This document shows positions 19,961 through 33,214 of a stretch of DNA of 64,000 nucleotides, piece by piece. The notes beneath the pieces were generated by a model that saw only the letters and a list, made by a program, of their open reading frames with translations, was not told where the DNA came from and did no database searches. The DNA lies in NCBI GenBank assembly GCA_050084515.1, contig CM114272.1:58466001-58530000 (forward strand), in the 5' to 3' direction. Both the position numbers and the translations under genes were made by a program. Each line of letters begins with the position of its first letter. Position 1 is the stretch's first letter. Source of the stretch: Blasia pusilla (lineage: Eukaryota; Marchantiophyta; Marchantiopsida; Blasiales).

Positions 19961-20235
19961 CCGCCAACTTACAAGTTAAACGCCAACAAAGAAAATATTT
20001 TCAACATCCGCCAAGAAAGGTAAAAGATAATCGACGCTTAAGGGCAAATATGCCAATTGATAGTTCTGCCGACTTGCAAATTAAGCACCAACAGAGAACC
20101 TACTGTAAATAGGCGCCAACAAAGGTAAAAGAGAATCGTTTCTTAAAGGAAACTATATCAACTGATGGTTCCACCGACTTACAAATTAAGCGCAAACAGA
20201 AAAGCTACTGTAAATAGTTGCCAAAAAAGGTAATT
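19961..20235. repeat. Tandem repeat of about 105 bp within the MULE
   Basis: About 2.6 units start near 19961, 20068 and 20173 (CCGACTTGCAAATTAAGC and variants), each with TACTGTAAATAG next to a GCCGCC-like word. The repeat separates the catalytic core from the SWIM-finger exon and may be an expanded intron. Confidence 0.7.
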
Positions 20236-20367
20236 GACAATGAAAATTAAGCGCTAAGAATAAAAAGTATTGTAAATAGCCGCCAGAATGGGGGGGTGAT
20301 ATTGGAAGTGAAAGTTGCACAAAGCGGATGAAGGTATGTGGATAGCCAAGTTCATGCTTGGCGATAC

Positions 20368-20913
20368 TTACTTTTGCCTTGTCCTTGCATAAAGGCAGTA
20401 GATGAAATATTCCTCCGCCAATTTTCCACAACGTGACTTCACATTTGCTTTCAGATGTTGGGCATACATGTTGTGAATATTATCTGGGAAAACTGCATGA
20501 ACGGCATGTAATAGACCCTTTTTCCTGTCTGACATAATAACTATATTTGGATCTTTGAGGGTAGGAATAGCCTTCTTCAAATGTGAATAAAACCATTCCT
20601 AAACCTCATTGCTTTCACGAGTAAATATTCCAAACGTTAGAATTATTGTGTTCGAGTTTTCGTCCAACATTGATCCTATGAAAATCTGGACTGGATATTT
20701 TATGTTCTTTGTATGACATGCATCCAACCCGACTACCTTTTGGACAAAAGGTATAACAGATTTCATAGCTTTAGGACAGATGAATAATCGTTTAAACCTT
20801 GCGGATTGTGAGTCCCAAACATCCCATGCAGGCGTTGCAAGAGGATCAACTTCTTTCACACAATCAATGAAAGCAGGGATCATGTGGAAACTTGCCCGTT
20901 TGCCGCCATTCAT
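20368..20913 (-). pseudogene. MULE transposase catalytic core, with a premature stop
   Basis: From 20913 the frame has LDACHTKNIKYPVQIFIGS, the first catalytic Asp region of MULE transposases, and TFGIFTRESNEV. A single TAG at 20599-20601 interrupts before EWFY. The frame then continues with IVIMSDRKKGLLHAVHAVFP (second Asp) and HLKANVKSRCG. The family's usual H-x2-C before HLxxN is HNMY here, so the Cys is lost. Typical plant MuDR/FAR1-related arrangement. Confidence 0.82.
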
Positions 20914-21442
20914 CCAATATTGACAGATCTCCTTGCGTCTTCATGTAGGAAAGTATTTTGTTTGTCTTTTCTAATTTTGGGCTAGGACATTTACAAGTCT
21001 ACCCATAGGAATGCTCGGTTGGTTCTCAACCCTATCTGCCGAACCATTGCCAACCACTTTGCTTTATGGGTAGGACCTATCCATATGTAAATGTGTCCGT
21101 GCATGGGTACTTCAGGTTGCATATAGTTATCTGGTAGCCCCCTCTATTCTTATGTCATTGGCATCTTACTCTCCATTCACAAGAAGTACGCACCTTCTCA
21201 TTTGGCACACATATGTACCTCGCAATCTCTCCACATACACCATTCCGAGAAATACCAGGTGTTGTTTTATCGTTTGATGTTTCACCGCGCTTTCTTCTTC
21301 TTTGCATGGGCTCGTTCAAGGGTGCTACTACTTCAGTGAATGTATTTCTGAAAATAGGCTGGTTAGGTCTCTTGGTATGTTGTGGACGCCATGCTAGTCC
21401 CGTCCCATCTGAACGTTTGCAAATTATGGGGTCGTGAATGCT

Positions 21443-21988
21443 TTACCTTTCCACCCAAAAATTTAACATCAGCTCTCCACTAGCCTTGTCGATATTAGGA
21501 ATAGCCGCTGAGCAACTATGAGCCAATGGGAACAATGAACCTGTAGTCACATTTGGCAAATTTGGTTCAGCCTGCTTTGTGGTCGACGTTGTAAAGTGGG
21601 CGTCTATGCTTGTCGTATTGACTGGAGGCCATGTGGAAACGCCAACCAACAACATGTTTGTAGCCGCCAAGGGGGCTCCGGCGGTTATACCACAAGTTGA
21701 TGCTAGACGTTGGCGGCTATTTCCCTGTGCCCAATCCAATTCAAGACTGCCGAGTAGGTCGCGTTGCTTGTTAAATCTTGCATCTATGGGACCGGTTATG
21801 TCTCTTAAAGGGGTATCACATTGCAGGTGTCTCATCCATTCCTCACTAGCAGGATTCTCAACATCTTCTTGGAAAGGTTCCTTGCCAAAGCATGACTTTG
21901 GCTCCATTTCTTCTGGCGGACCTTTCCCTCTTATGTTAGCACCAAAATCTGCAAGTGCGAAGTCGATACCATTTTGTCGTCCGCGCAC
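21443..21988 (-). pseudogene. N-terminal region of the MULE protein
   Basis: A 181-codon frame, Thr/Ala-rich and low in motifs, ends LMLNFWVER. After a stop the same direction continues with DPIICKRSDGTGL and further fragments down to about 21050. The association with the transposase is by order and strand; the stretch itself has no diagnostic motif. Confidence 0.45.
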
Positions 21989-22129
21989 GACGCTTTGATA
22001 TGGAATTCATGGAGCACCAACAATCCAATGCAGACTCGAAGTCATCAAATTTGTGAACACTTCATTCAAACGGATCCGTTCGGCCTGTCTTCGGACTGCA
22101 AAACATCGAGGATAGAAGTCAATGCTTAT

Positions 22130-22470
22130 GAGTGAAAAATAGCAGCCGATATTTCCGCCTTGGCGACTTAAATCTGCAGAGACATTCTCCTACTTCATTA
22201 GTGCTTCATAGCAGCCAAAGGAGAGAGAGAGTGCTAGTCAATACTCCTTACCTTCTTCCAAGCTATATCCTTCCAGATTAGGCTCCATCTCAATGACTCT
22301 GAGTGAAAAATAGTAGCCAAGATTTCCGCCTTGGCGGCTAAAATCTTCAGAGACATTCTCCTACTTCATTAGTGCTTGATAATAGCCGGAGGAGAGATAG
22401 CAAGTGGTAGTCAATAATCCTTACCTTCTTCCAAGCTATATCCTTCCAGATTAGGCTCTTTCTCGAATGT
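22130..22470. repeat. Tandem duplication, 171-bp unit, two copies
   Basis: GAGTGAAAAATAG at 22130 and again at 22301, followed in both copies by TTTCCGCCTTGGCG and later CTTCCAAGCTATATCC. Roughly 85-90% identical by eye. Confidence 0.85.
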
Positions 22471-22779
22471 GCTTGCTTTCCACCATTCAAAGGCGGCTTA
22501 AGAGTCTGAGTGGAATGGCCGCCGACCATATGCAATGCACTTCCTGTGTTCCTCCTCTTTATCGGCAAATATACCCTTCTCATCCACGGGAAAAATTTTC
22601 GGTGTAACACTGGAGCAAAATCGGTGGGCGATGTCTCCAAGAGATCTCTAAATGGCTCTCTACCAATTATTGTGGAATAAGCAAGCAGATGAACAACGCA
22701 AATTTGAGAATATTCAGTAAAAACTCTCAAAGGAGATAATCTTTGCATTTACATGTATTGAATCTCGCTCAGGGAGCTT

Positions 22780-25068
22780 CTATACCACTCGTTTCAACCA
22801 CGTAGCGAGGCAGGGACTACGATGTGCTCTCATAACGTGCTGACAACACCAAATTACAAGAACACTTGGGACTTACCTGTACATCAACCTATGTGGCATG
22901 GTAAAGGGGCCTATTTAGAAATGATAGTGTGTAGGGGGCCGTTATAGGGGTAATAAATGGGTAGGGGGCCTCTTAAGCAACTACCTCAATATATATTACG
23001 TAGGGATGTTTTGGACGTCTATAATTGTGAGAGTGATAAGACTATGGCAATTACTAGGGAGAATTAAGGGCAATTGAGAGAGAGAGAAAATATATATGTA
23101 TATATAAAGGGAGACAGGTCTAATGGGCACATGAACGAGCTAAAAGAATTGGGCATCACACCTCTTAAGCGGTGAATTGTGTTGATTCAAGGCTCTGATT
23201 AAGGATTGCTTATCTCCATGATGACAATGAACTCGTACAACATAAGGCTATGTGGATTTGCTACCCAAACAAATGTGGGGCTGCTTATTTAGTACAGAAA
23301 CTTCCATCAACCCTCAGTGGTTATGATTGGCACAACCACGATCCCCTTTTACTTGTCCATGACTTGAATAAGATCAATCCTCATCCCATTGGAGAGATGG
23401 AGCTATCAAAACAAACAAAAAAACCACACCTTCCATGGAAACTTTCACAAGTATATGACTAGTGTAAAGATGCCATTGTTAGGATTTCATAAAAAAATTC
23501 TCCTATTTAAAATCTTTCCTCCATTTTTTTAATTTAATTTTAACTATAGTTAGTTCTGCAAATTGTGGTTGGAAGTTCACCATGGTTATAAATCTCTCAC
23601 TTGAGTCAAATTACTAGTTATTTCTTACCCATTCTTGTTAGTAATGGTTATGTTAATTACGCTCATGGTGTGTTGGCATGCCCTTGTTATGCCGGCCTGT
23701 GCATGGTGTGCTAGCATGATGTGTTGGTTTTGTTATCCCTTCCACTTTCCCTTCAACAAGCCCTTTCTAGGAACTGTATAACTCTCTCTCTCTCACACAC
23801 ACACATCTTGGTTTCAACCACCTCTTTTCATGTCTTGTGTGTTCTAATAAGGTAGTGTTTTGCCAAGCACCCACTTTTCAATAGAAGTCGCATTCTAGTT
23901 TTGCATGTATTCCATTTCTTTCAAATTAATAAGTGATTAACCTCGTATACATGGTTCACGGAAGATCCTGTTGAGACCTACTATCTTTCTATGCTTTTAA
24001 ATTTTTGAATCGGAGATCTCATAGAGATAGAATTCTGATTTCAGCAGCCGGAACTATTAGTCCACTTCTCCTTGTGTGCCAACACCTATGGTAACATCCA
24101 AAATGTACATCACCAACACCATGATGTCGTCTTGTCCACGTCATTGGAAATGACTAGATCGCTCATTGATTCAAGGATCTATGGATTGTCATTAACATGG
24201 CTTACCAAGTAACTTTCATGGTCATCCCTTGTTAACTTTAATGGTCATCCTTGTTAACTTTCATGGTCATGCCTTGTCGAGCAACCATTTCCAATGGAGT
24301 GGTCTTTAGAGGTAGTGACTACCCATCACCTGATCATATCACTAGTATTAAGTTCACTGGCGTGAAATGAATCTAACAAAACACACCTAGGGTGACTAAA
24401 CGGATTAGAACTTCCAATCCATTTCCAACTGCACCATGATATAATCGCCACCTTGAGTTTCTTCCCTCCAAATAAAACGTTGGGTGACATTTTAACAAAA
24501 AGAGGATTCCGACAGTCGCTATGGTGCTGTATTACATGAGTTATTACTGAGGATTATCACAAAGCTCTCAAATATCCCAAAAAATTGATGGTTTGAAGTT
24601 CTTGAGGGTGTGCTTTCACGTGAAATTTGGGGGGCTTGCTATTACTGTGCCAGTCCGGGACCACAATTCTGAGGGTCATCCTATGAAATACCTGAAAATT
24701 CAGTTTTATTGAATGTCCACAATACTTTCTTGTTAAAGCTGTATCTTGGATATTCACCCTTAAGACCAGGATATGGTTGAATGCTCAGCACAAAAGGCCA
24801 CCGTCAATAAATCCGAGCTTACTGTCCAGGATCATTTGACCGGAAAGTGTCGCCCTCAGCCGAAGACCTTATCAGTTGCAGTGTAACAGGCTTGGAGCAC
24901 ATAAGTAAAACTGATTTGGCAGAACCTGGTGTAGCCCTCGAACAAAACCAGGACCAGTGTAGTCACAAAATCTTCATCAGCAAAGTTACTGTTCTAGAAA
25001 GACATGAACTATGATTCTCAGAAATTGGCCATATCAACAAATATGTGGCCTTCAGAGCTATCACAAAG
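22780..25068. other. Intergenic; no gene recognised
   Basis: Contains a mixed CT/CA simple repeat (about 23783-23803) and three short units of AACTTTCATGGTCATCCCTT at about 24209-24278. Nothing coding is supported. The region near 24990-25068 is the likely 3' UTR side of the next gene. Confidence 0.5.
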
Positions 25069-28000
25069 CTAGTTGGCAACCTTTTGTTCTTGAACTGCAG
25101 GAGGGGTTTCTCGAGGTGTATAAGGAGCAGGGCGTACATAGGACATAGACCGGGTCACACGGATTGGACCAAGACCATATCTATCTCCTATTACTGAAGC
25201 CGCAGCGATGCGACCAGGAGGGGTGACAGTTGACCCATTAGTGTGCCCAAAGTTAGGACTCCCATTTGTTCCACTGGCTGAAGAAGTTTCTCGTTTCCAT
25301 TGGAGGTGTGGTGTTCCAGAGAACGGTCTTGCAATGCTAATTGGCCTTCTCGCAGGAGCTCTGGGAAACTTTCCAATATTAGGAGCTCTCGCTGATGGAA
25401 AAGGAGGTCCATGTGGTGGGCGAACAACAGCAGGGGGTGAATTAGGATCAGCAGCATCTTTCCGCACAACCTGCCGGAAATCAAGTACCCAGATGTCGAC
25501 TAGTGAGAGGTCAATCATTGATGCCACTAACCTCTAATCCTTAGCACTGGGAAAAAAGTGAACTATTGTTTGTCAGAAACGAAAAGTTCTCACAAATGCT
25601 AAACTCACCTTCAAAGTCCTGGAGAGCAAGGATGAGTCATTCATATTCATGGCCTTCGCAACACCATCTTTAGAAGAGAACTCAACATACGCAGACCTGC
25701 TTCATGAGAAGCCAAATAAGTAGGGGTTGCATTCCAATTCAAAAGAATGAAGCCATAGTATTCATGTCACTTTGAGACCAATCTAATTTTAAAGGAAGTC
25801 ATTCTCTAGCTCGTTACCAGACTTTTAAAGATATTCCATGAAGTTTTATGCCTGGGCATCAAGCTTGCATCGTAAAAAACTGAAGGGAAACCGCAGCATA
25901 TGTGGGGAAAGTTACCCTTTAGGCTTTCCAGTTGCAGGATCCATTAACAGTGTGACTCGCACAATTTCCCCACAAGGAGTGAAGTGAGCACCAATGGCTT
26001 CCTTCGTTGCGGCAAAATGTATCTGATGGGAAATGATACAAAGATGATAGGATCAGTACAATCCTTTTACATGGCATGAAACCTGACCAAAGCTTCCAAC
26101 CTGTGAAGTCTGGGGAGCTTATTTTGATCACGAATTCATTTCATGTAGTTAACACATCAACCGTTATTTGTACCATATGGAACGGTCTACTAGCGTCCTA
26201 GAGGACAGTGACTATCAAAATATTTACCATTTTTTTTATCTGAATGACAACTGTAAAGCTGTATTAAAGATGTGACACACGCTACAAGATTCTTGTAACC
26301 AAAGACTCAAAACCTAAAACTGGCATGCAAGAGACAAACTAACAAAACCTGACAAAGCATTGGCTCCTTTTGATCACCCTCTGAAATCTCAATTTGACCA
26401 ACGAATGAAATGATAATTCTTCTTAAAAGCAGCCAATTGTTTCCTCCCCAACACTGTAGCTCCTAATACTCACATTGGTAACGCAGACAGAATGAGCATT
26501 GATTTCCTCTTGCGACCTTGCTTTGAAACCTGCCCACAGAAGACTTCACTATCAGATCCTGAAACCATCATTCGGACAGCTTCAAGAGTTCGCAGGGTGT
26601 ACAGGGTCTATTGCTCATCCAGTAGATAGGTTTACAAGGGTGATTAATGACCCCATCTCATGTCCCAGTTCCTGAACTGGCCTTGAAAGCACCACACTTA
26701 AAATAAAAACCAGAACTTCCAAAAGTTGTCTGCCACATGAAGACTTTAGGAGGCCATTGCCAAACCAGGGAAGAAGTCCATAGTTCCAAAAGATCTGATT
26801 TTCCTGTGTCTTTCTTTGGTTAGGAGACATTGCAGATCAGATTTCCCTACAAATGCTCTTCCCTTTTTGTCACAAAAGTACGGGTTTATGAAGTTGTCAC
26901 TCCACAAAAATGCTGTCCGACTTCTGGAGTAGGAAATGCATCTCGACAGGCAAACGAAAGTGGTACTACTCGCAGAGTACCACCAAAATCAATTCATTCA
27001 GTTCCAGTGTGCTTGAAAGGATTAGTTAAACACAACTAATTGTATGTATCTAGCTTTGACATGTCAGAATCAGGCTACCGCTCACCTGATCCTGGTGCAC
27101 TAACCACCTTCTGGACCTCTTTCGAAACTTCTGCCTGTTTTGCACGCAACTTGGTCATTTCCAGCTGCACTTGTCGCATCCTTTTCTTCATCTCCAACAC
27201 ATCCTGCACACAATGCAGTGCCGTCACTTGAGACAAATCCACATTGAACACATTATTACCTTTCAAAGCAGCAGACTGCTTAATTGTGAATTTACATTTC
27301 AGCAATTCCATCAGATCACTTGTGAAATCCTTACATTTGTATCGACTCCAATTGAGCTTGGAGTGATTGACTTTTGGATTGATGGCCCATCCTTGGAGAA
27401 TTGAGAATCCAGATCGTGGGTCAAATCCAGAGGAGAATCTACATTATCAAACTGCTGACTTCGTGCATTGTGGTCCAAATGGCTAGTTGGCAATTTCTCT
27501 GACAAAGCCACCACTCCTGAGGTACCAGATACAGTGTTCTGCTGAAGACTATGGGCTGCTTTGTCATGCTGTCCAAGGACCTGTCTGTATGGCAGACCGG
27601 ATGTCTCCTGAGATCTTTTAAGGTTATGGTCTTGGGGATCCCTAGAGGTTCCATATCTGAAGAGCCTTCCATCTTCGAGGTTGACAGAATCTTCAAAATC
27701 CTGATCCCTTTCACTTCTCTCTTCAAATCGCCCCATACTTCCACCTGTGGAATTAGGCCATTCACTTTCAACCAATTGTTTATTTTTAACATAACCAGTA
27801 GCCCCAGGACCTCCATCAGAAGGCAAAGCGATCTCATCATCATCCTGAGCTGGACCTTTCCCCAGCCTGTCCGAAACCTTTCGCCATTTATGTCTCTTGC
27901 CGAGGCGGACTTCCTCAGTTCCAGCATTTTTTACGTCTACCCACCTATCCTCCATCACTTCTATATTATCTACATCAGCTGTCACTGGCTCTAGAATTTC

Positions 28001-31000
28001 ATTATCTCTCATTCCAAACCTTTCACTTGACCTATTTCCCAAACGATCCCAGACACTCCCTGTAAGCCTTCCTTTGCTAGCTTTCATGGAGGAGTTGTTG
28101 ACATCCTCTGCGGCGGCGGCGGCGGCCTTCAGTGCCACAGCCATGGCTGGTAGAACCTTTGTGCCTTTCTTAGACAGATCAAGCCGAGACTTCAAGTGAT
28201 TATGCCTCCCATTTGTATCTGCTACAAAATCTGAATTATCTGAAAAAAGAGACCGATAGCAGTGTTTCAAGGCACCTTCAATATATTCCTCTTGCGAGCA
28301 GTGTCATATCATGCTTGGAAAGCAATACAAGGGTAAAGTTCAGCAACCCAAGACTGGACAGGATGTTCTCATGCAGATAGGCTTACCAACTTCTGCAGAC
28401 ACTACTGAGCGTAATCGCTTGAATCCAAACTCAATCCTTCCAGGAGCAACAGCATCTCTTACTGCTGACTCTAACAAACGTCGCGGAGCTTTCACACGAG
28501 GAGGTGAACCATCTCTCTGTCACACAACCAACAATCAACATTATACATCAGGTGTGGTACATTCATCTTATATAGAAATTTATGACGAAGAAGAAAATAC
28601 ACAGTGATTTCTAGTAGTGAAAAAAAATCCCCATACAAACCTTGTGTTGTTGTCTCTCCTCTACGCGACCTCTTCCTCTTCTAATCCAAGGCTCTGGAGA
28701 ACGTGTACGCTTGACATCTGTGCCTCGCGCTTGATCCCAAGTGTGGTATTCATCACTCGGCAGTAGATGGTCATCTCCATGTCTACTACCATAATTATCA
28801 TTCCTAGACTTTCCAGATGGAAGATTGTCTTCCTCATTGGGATACTTGGCAGCCTTCATTGAGATTGTGTCAGCAGGAGTGACAACCTCAACCACGGACG
28901 CCAACATCTTCCCACCTTCCATATGCTGCAGACAGTTCAGATGACAGCTTTCTCAAAATGTAAAATATTAATTTCCAAAGCATGGTATGCAGTAAGATGG
29001 AAATTTCACAAAAATATACACTATCTGTCAACAGAACCAACAATGAAGAAACCATTAGATAAGATGAGTGACCTGTGGGGCAGTTTGCTCATCTCCGACA
29101 GCTGGCTCCAAATCCAGGGCTTTAGAGCTCCTCCCATTGTTTCCAGTATCCTTTTTGATCACAGGTTCTGATGGGTGCTTGAGATAGGAGGACTGATTCA
29201 CTGATAGGTGATCCCAAAGCCTGCAAAGTAGAATAAGAAAAAGTAAACTTACTGCTAGTCTCTGGCTTTTGTTGGACTACTTGCAACAAGGAAGTGGTCA
29301 AAATTATGAAACTGAGACTTCAAAATTTCAAAAAAAGTTGGGTAATTGTAGTCCAATGAAGGAATTTCCGGCAAATCTAAATGATGTGAAGTCATACCAG
29401 GAAACAAACGCCTTGCTTTGATCACCAAGGAATGCTTCCAGGTCAGCTATTGCCTGTGCTTGGTGCTTGCCATGCCCAACAAGGACCACAACATACTCCT
29501 GCACAGAAAGATATTTACTCAGGAGATCTGCATGTCCAGACAAAGGATGTCTGGTAAAGAAGCCCTGGAAGAAAATTCTTAAGTAATATTTCCAAACGAC
29601 TCACATGCTAAAAGTAGTGGGTATGACCCATTTCTAGTAATTTCCCAGTACCTTCAGGGTTATAAATCCAGGCTTGCATCTTCACCTCTAGGCCAGACTT
29701 TTGAGACACAATTTGAAGAGCTGCATGAGATTGAATGATGCAGACGCTGAGAGGTTGATCTGCCTGAATGAACAGGCAAAAACTTCTTCATGACTATGAA
29801 GTTTTGATGCCTATCCATTCTGACAGAAAGTGCTACCTATGTCCTTCAATTTCCATAACTTTCAGGGGTTAGAGTAAAGACCGCATCACAAATCAGGAGT
29901 TTACAGGAGAAACATCCGGAAAATGTGTTGCCCTAGCTGCCCTAAAACCTTCATGGAGGCTATAGAGACCCCAAAGCGACCTGTGAAGCAATTGTATCAT
30001 GACTGGCAAAGCTCCCAGAGATTGTTGAAGCACCACACAGCATGAATTGCGGTAGAAAGAGGACAAGGTTGATGTGAAGACAGACACCAAACCAGAGGGA
30101 AAAATCCCATTGAAGCAGAAACTTCACGATGCCAAGAATTCAATGGGCAATATCCTCACGATGCCAATGCCCAGCAGGCAGACAGTACTCCTTCGTGGGA
30201 ATTCCCTCCTTCAAGACAAAGCTGGTGTGGGAGTTCAGGAAGGGGCTGTTACTGAGAACTTAGACACTTAGGATAGAGACTTATGAAATTTCTGTATCAT
30301 GTGACCACGTGGTAAAGGCTCCAATCTTACTCCTCATGTCCTGAAATTTACAGCGGAGAAAGAGAACAACTCCAAACCACTGAGTTTGTGTCTCCACAAC
30401 TCTTCTAACTACAATAGCCTGAATTCATTGCCCAGGCTGCAACTCAGTTACAATTGACCACATTATGGAGATCTTGGCTCAGAACTGGAACCTCCGCACT
30501 AACCATCTCTTTAGTATCTCCTCACACGTTGTTACAGTTCATCTCCTACCATGGAGGACTGACTTTTAACGTCTTCTTCCTCCGGAACCTATCCCAGATT
30601 CTAGAGCAGTCTAACCAGCGCCCTAAAGTCCACATGCCTCTGACGAGAAATACTTCGTAAATAAATTCTCTCCTTGGCCGAAACAATTTTTTTCTTTTCT
30701 CATCAGTTGATTCTATCTCTCTGGGTGCGTGCGCATGGGAGTTTCTGCGCCTACGAATTCCCCACTCGGAAATTCTCCATCCACACATATTGATGAGTCC
30801 TTTGTAGGGTTCTCAGATGTTGATGCTTATTCCTCATCCGGGCACATCACTATGGCAACTAGCTAGTGCACCATGCTCAAGAAAGTGGAACAAGGGTTCA
30901 CTGGCCGATCGGATTCCACGACGTGTTCCGAAACCCTGAGAATCTGAAAAGGACCCTCGATAACGATCAACCATCGAAGTACGTGGACGCCCCGAGGCCA

Positions 31001-31416
31001 TCCGCGTTACTCGATAACAAGCGGTATTTGCGCAAAAACAGTAAAAATTTATTCATGTTGTTCTCTAACTGCTTCACTGGAGCCAAGCCGTTATTCATCG
31101 CAGGCGTTGTTTACCTCCGTCGACTCCTTGAAAGCCTAGGGCTTCTACGACGAAATTGCAAACTTCTTTAGACCTTCAATACGCATTGCGGAGAGAGAGA
31201 GCATATTGTACGACCATGTGAACTCACAAGGCACTTGACAAAAATTTCTAATAAAGCATATAACGAACTTACCGCGAGCACATCATCAGTGTAGCTGCCC
31301 ATGAACTCCGAGAGCTTGGCTTTGACAGCATGCTTGAGCTTGACCGCTCCCGCACTAGACACATCCAGTTGAAACGTACTACTGGATGCAGTGCCATCCC
31401 GCCGCTGAGAATCCAT
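25069..31416 (-). CDS. PWI/Nab2-like and RRM nuclear RNA-binding protein (AT3G12640 type)
   Basis: Eleven exons could be joined in phase: 31416-31273, 29498-29398, 29220-29073, 28925-28641, 28516-28387, 28290-27335, 27203-27086, 26529-26474, 26022-25916, 25696-25609, 25470-25069, giving 844 residues. Residues 1-100 form a Nab2/ZC3H14-like N-terminal helical domain (VKAKLSEFMGSYTDDVLA, EYVVVLVGHGK, SWLWDHL), which in relatives binds nuclear export or processing partners. A long charged, disordered middle follows. A coiled coil (about 590-622, EMKKRMRQVQLEMTKLRAKQ) precedes one RRM (about 641-715) with RNP2 VCVTNI and RNP1 KGSAYVEF. The tail is Pro/Arg-rich. The order matches the plant family represented by Arabidopsis AT3G12640. 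A probable role is nuclear poly(A) RNA binding, by family. Intron 1 is about 1.8 kb. All junctions are GT-AG; the acceptor of exon 6 (CAAG) is the weakest. Confidence 0.88.
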
Positions 31417-33214
31417 GATGAAGCAAGGAGGTCAAGGTCAACCCCGCGTAGTCATGAGAGAAGATCGAGCAGCTATACTGACGCACGACAGAGGCCTCCT
31501 GTAACCAACCACATCTACACACTCCGCCGCGAAGTATTGCGGAACCAAATCCCCCACCACGAAGTTACTCATTTCCTAGTAGCTGACTCTCCTTGCGTGT
31601 GAACTCCTCGCCTCATTCCATCATCTCCTTATCTCGGTGCCACTCTCCTAGCGAAATTAACCTCTCCCAGCACACCGGCTCCACCGTTCCAACCCCGGTC
31701 GGCAGAGCAACCTGTCACCGGCCGCAATCTCTCTGCTTTCACACCCTGTCCCCCTCTTTGCCGATCTTTCACCGCCACACAAATTCCCAGCCACCTGCAC
31801 AATCCTACTCCACAATTCCTCCCTCCTAACCAAACCTACAATCCTCCTCCTCCTCCTCCTCCTCCCACACCGCAACTCCGTTCTCAACGAAAGAATCTAT
31901 CCGCATACGCCACTACACCCGACTTTCGCTCCTCGCTCCATGGCCTCCGCTACTATCACGTCCATTCCACAGCTCCGGAGTCGAAGAATTCCAAAAATCA
32001 CCATCATCCGTTGCATCGTAACCGCCTCCGCCTCGGGAACATTCCTCTCACCTCAAGCTCCCTCCCTCCCCCTTCCTCACGAACGGTTAGGTCCAGCACA
32101 CGAGAGCCGCGCAGCGCAGCACGCGATCGCGAGGAATGCCGCGGGAGACCGGCGATAGGAGGTGGAATCTGATCCTAAACGCGAAGGGTCGAGACGGGCG
32201 GAAAGGGAGCGTCTGTACGCGTGTCAGCGCGCCACCGGCCACCGGCCACCCGGGTGGGAGGTAACCGGCGCGGGAAACTCTTGCGCGCGTTCGCTCGAGT
32301 AAATGCTTCACGGCTCCTCACTCTCGCGGTCATTTCTGCGATATTTTCCCCTGTCCTCCTCTGTGTCCGTCTGTCTATGGCCGCAGCTGTTGTGGCGCAG
32401 CTGGTGTCCGCCGTCACGACTGGACAGCCCGCAGGCCCAGGCCCAGGGCTGGGGCAGGGGCAGAGAAGGTGAGATTTTGTCGTTGTTTGCTGTTGACTGA
32501 ATGAATGAAAGAATGCATGCGCGATGGCGGCACCAGGAAGTTCTTTGTGGTTTGGTCACATTGTGTGAGATTTTGTAGGGATTGAATTGCTCGTCGGTTG
32601 CTGCAGAAAAGAAACTTCGTAAATGTGCGCTGTTGCGACGTAGATGAGATACGTAACCGCGGTCACGTATGTTTGCTGAATGTGCTCGGTAGCGATTTGA
32701 GGACTTTGTGAACAGTGTTCGCGTTTGTCGTCAGTGTGTTCGAGGAGCAGAATTTCCTCGTACGGGACTTGCGTGACCGCCGAGTTTTCTTACTTGCTCG
32801 TGGAGATTCATTAACGCCTCTTGTGCATAGGTTGACGAGCCTTGTGAGGTTGTTAGTGAACAGTGTTCGAATCCGGTACTTGAGTGTGAATCGTTGCATA
32901 GGACCTGCATGGCCTCGGGTTGTGTCTTTTGAGGTGGTTGCGGCGAGAAGCTATATAGTTGGAAGATAACGTCATTGATCACTGCTACTAGCAGATTCTC
33001 TAGGATGACATGTAACCTGTCGCTGAAACATCACCCAGTATTTAATCTGTCCACCAACAGGATGGTTCGAAAGAGTTCAACTTTGATCTTTACATGATTC
33101 GTGGTCGAAAGTGTAAGGAAATCCTGTCTCACAGCTCCCAAATTATCCTGATGTTGTTAATTACATCGAACTGTACGGCACGTTCGAAAATTCATAGCTA
33201 TCCAACGGCTGTTG
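31417..33214. promoter_or_regulatory. Divergent upstream region between two genes
   Basis: About 1.8 kb separates the start codons of the - strand RNA-binding protein and the + strand oxidoreductase. A CpG-dense stretch lies at about 32000-32470. A short frame from ATG 32377 (MAAAVVAQLVSAVTTG) ends at a good donor (GTGAGA at 32469), so it could be a first exon or leader of the + strand gene, but I found no acceptor that keeps the frame. The region probably holds both promoters. Confidence 0.45.

Larger units (their letters stand above)
18327..21988 (-). mobile_element. Mutator-like (MULE) transposon, decayed
   Basis: Fragments of one transposase can be followed on the - strand from 21988 down to 18327: an N-terminal region, the MULE DDE core, a SWIM zinc finger and a C-terminal tail. 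Stop codons, frameshifts and a minisatellite between core and SWIM domain show that it is inactive, unless some gaps are introns. I could not identify terminal inverted repeats, so the outer limits are those of the coding remains only. Confidence 0.75.
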
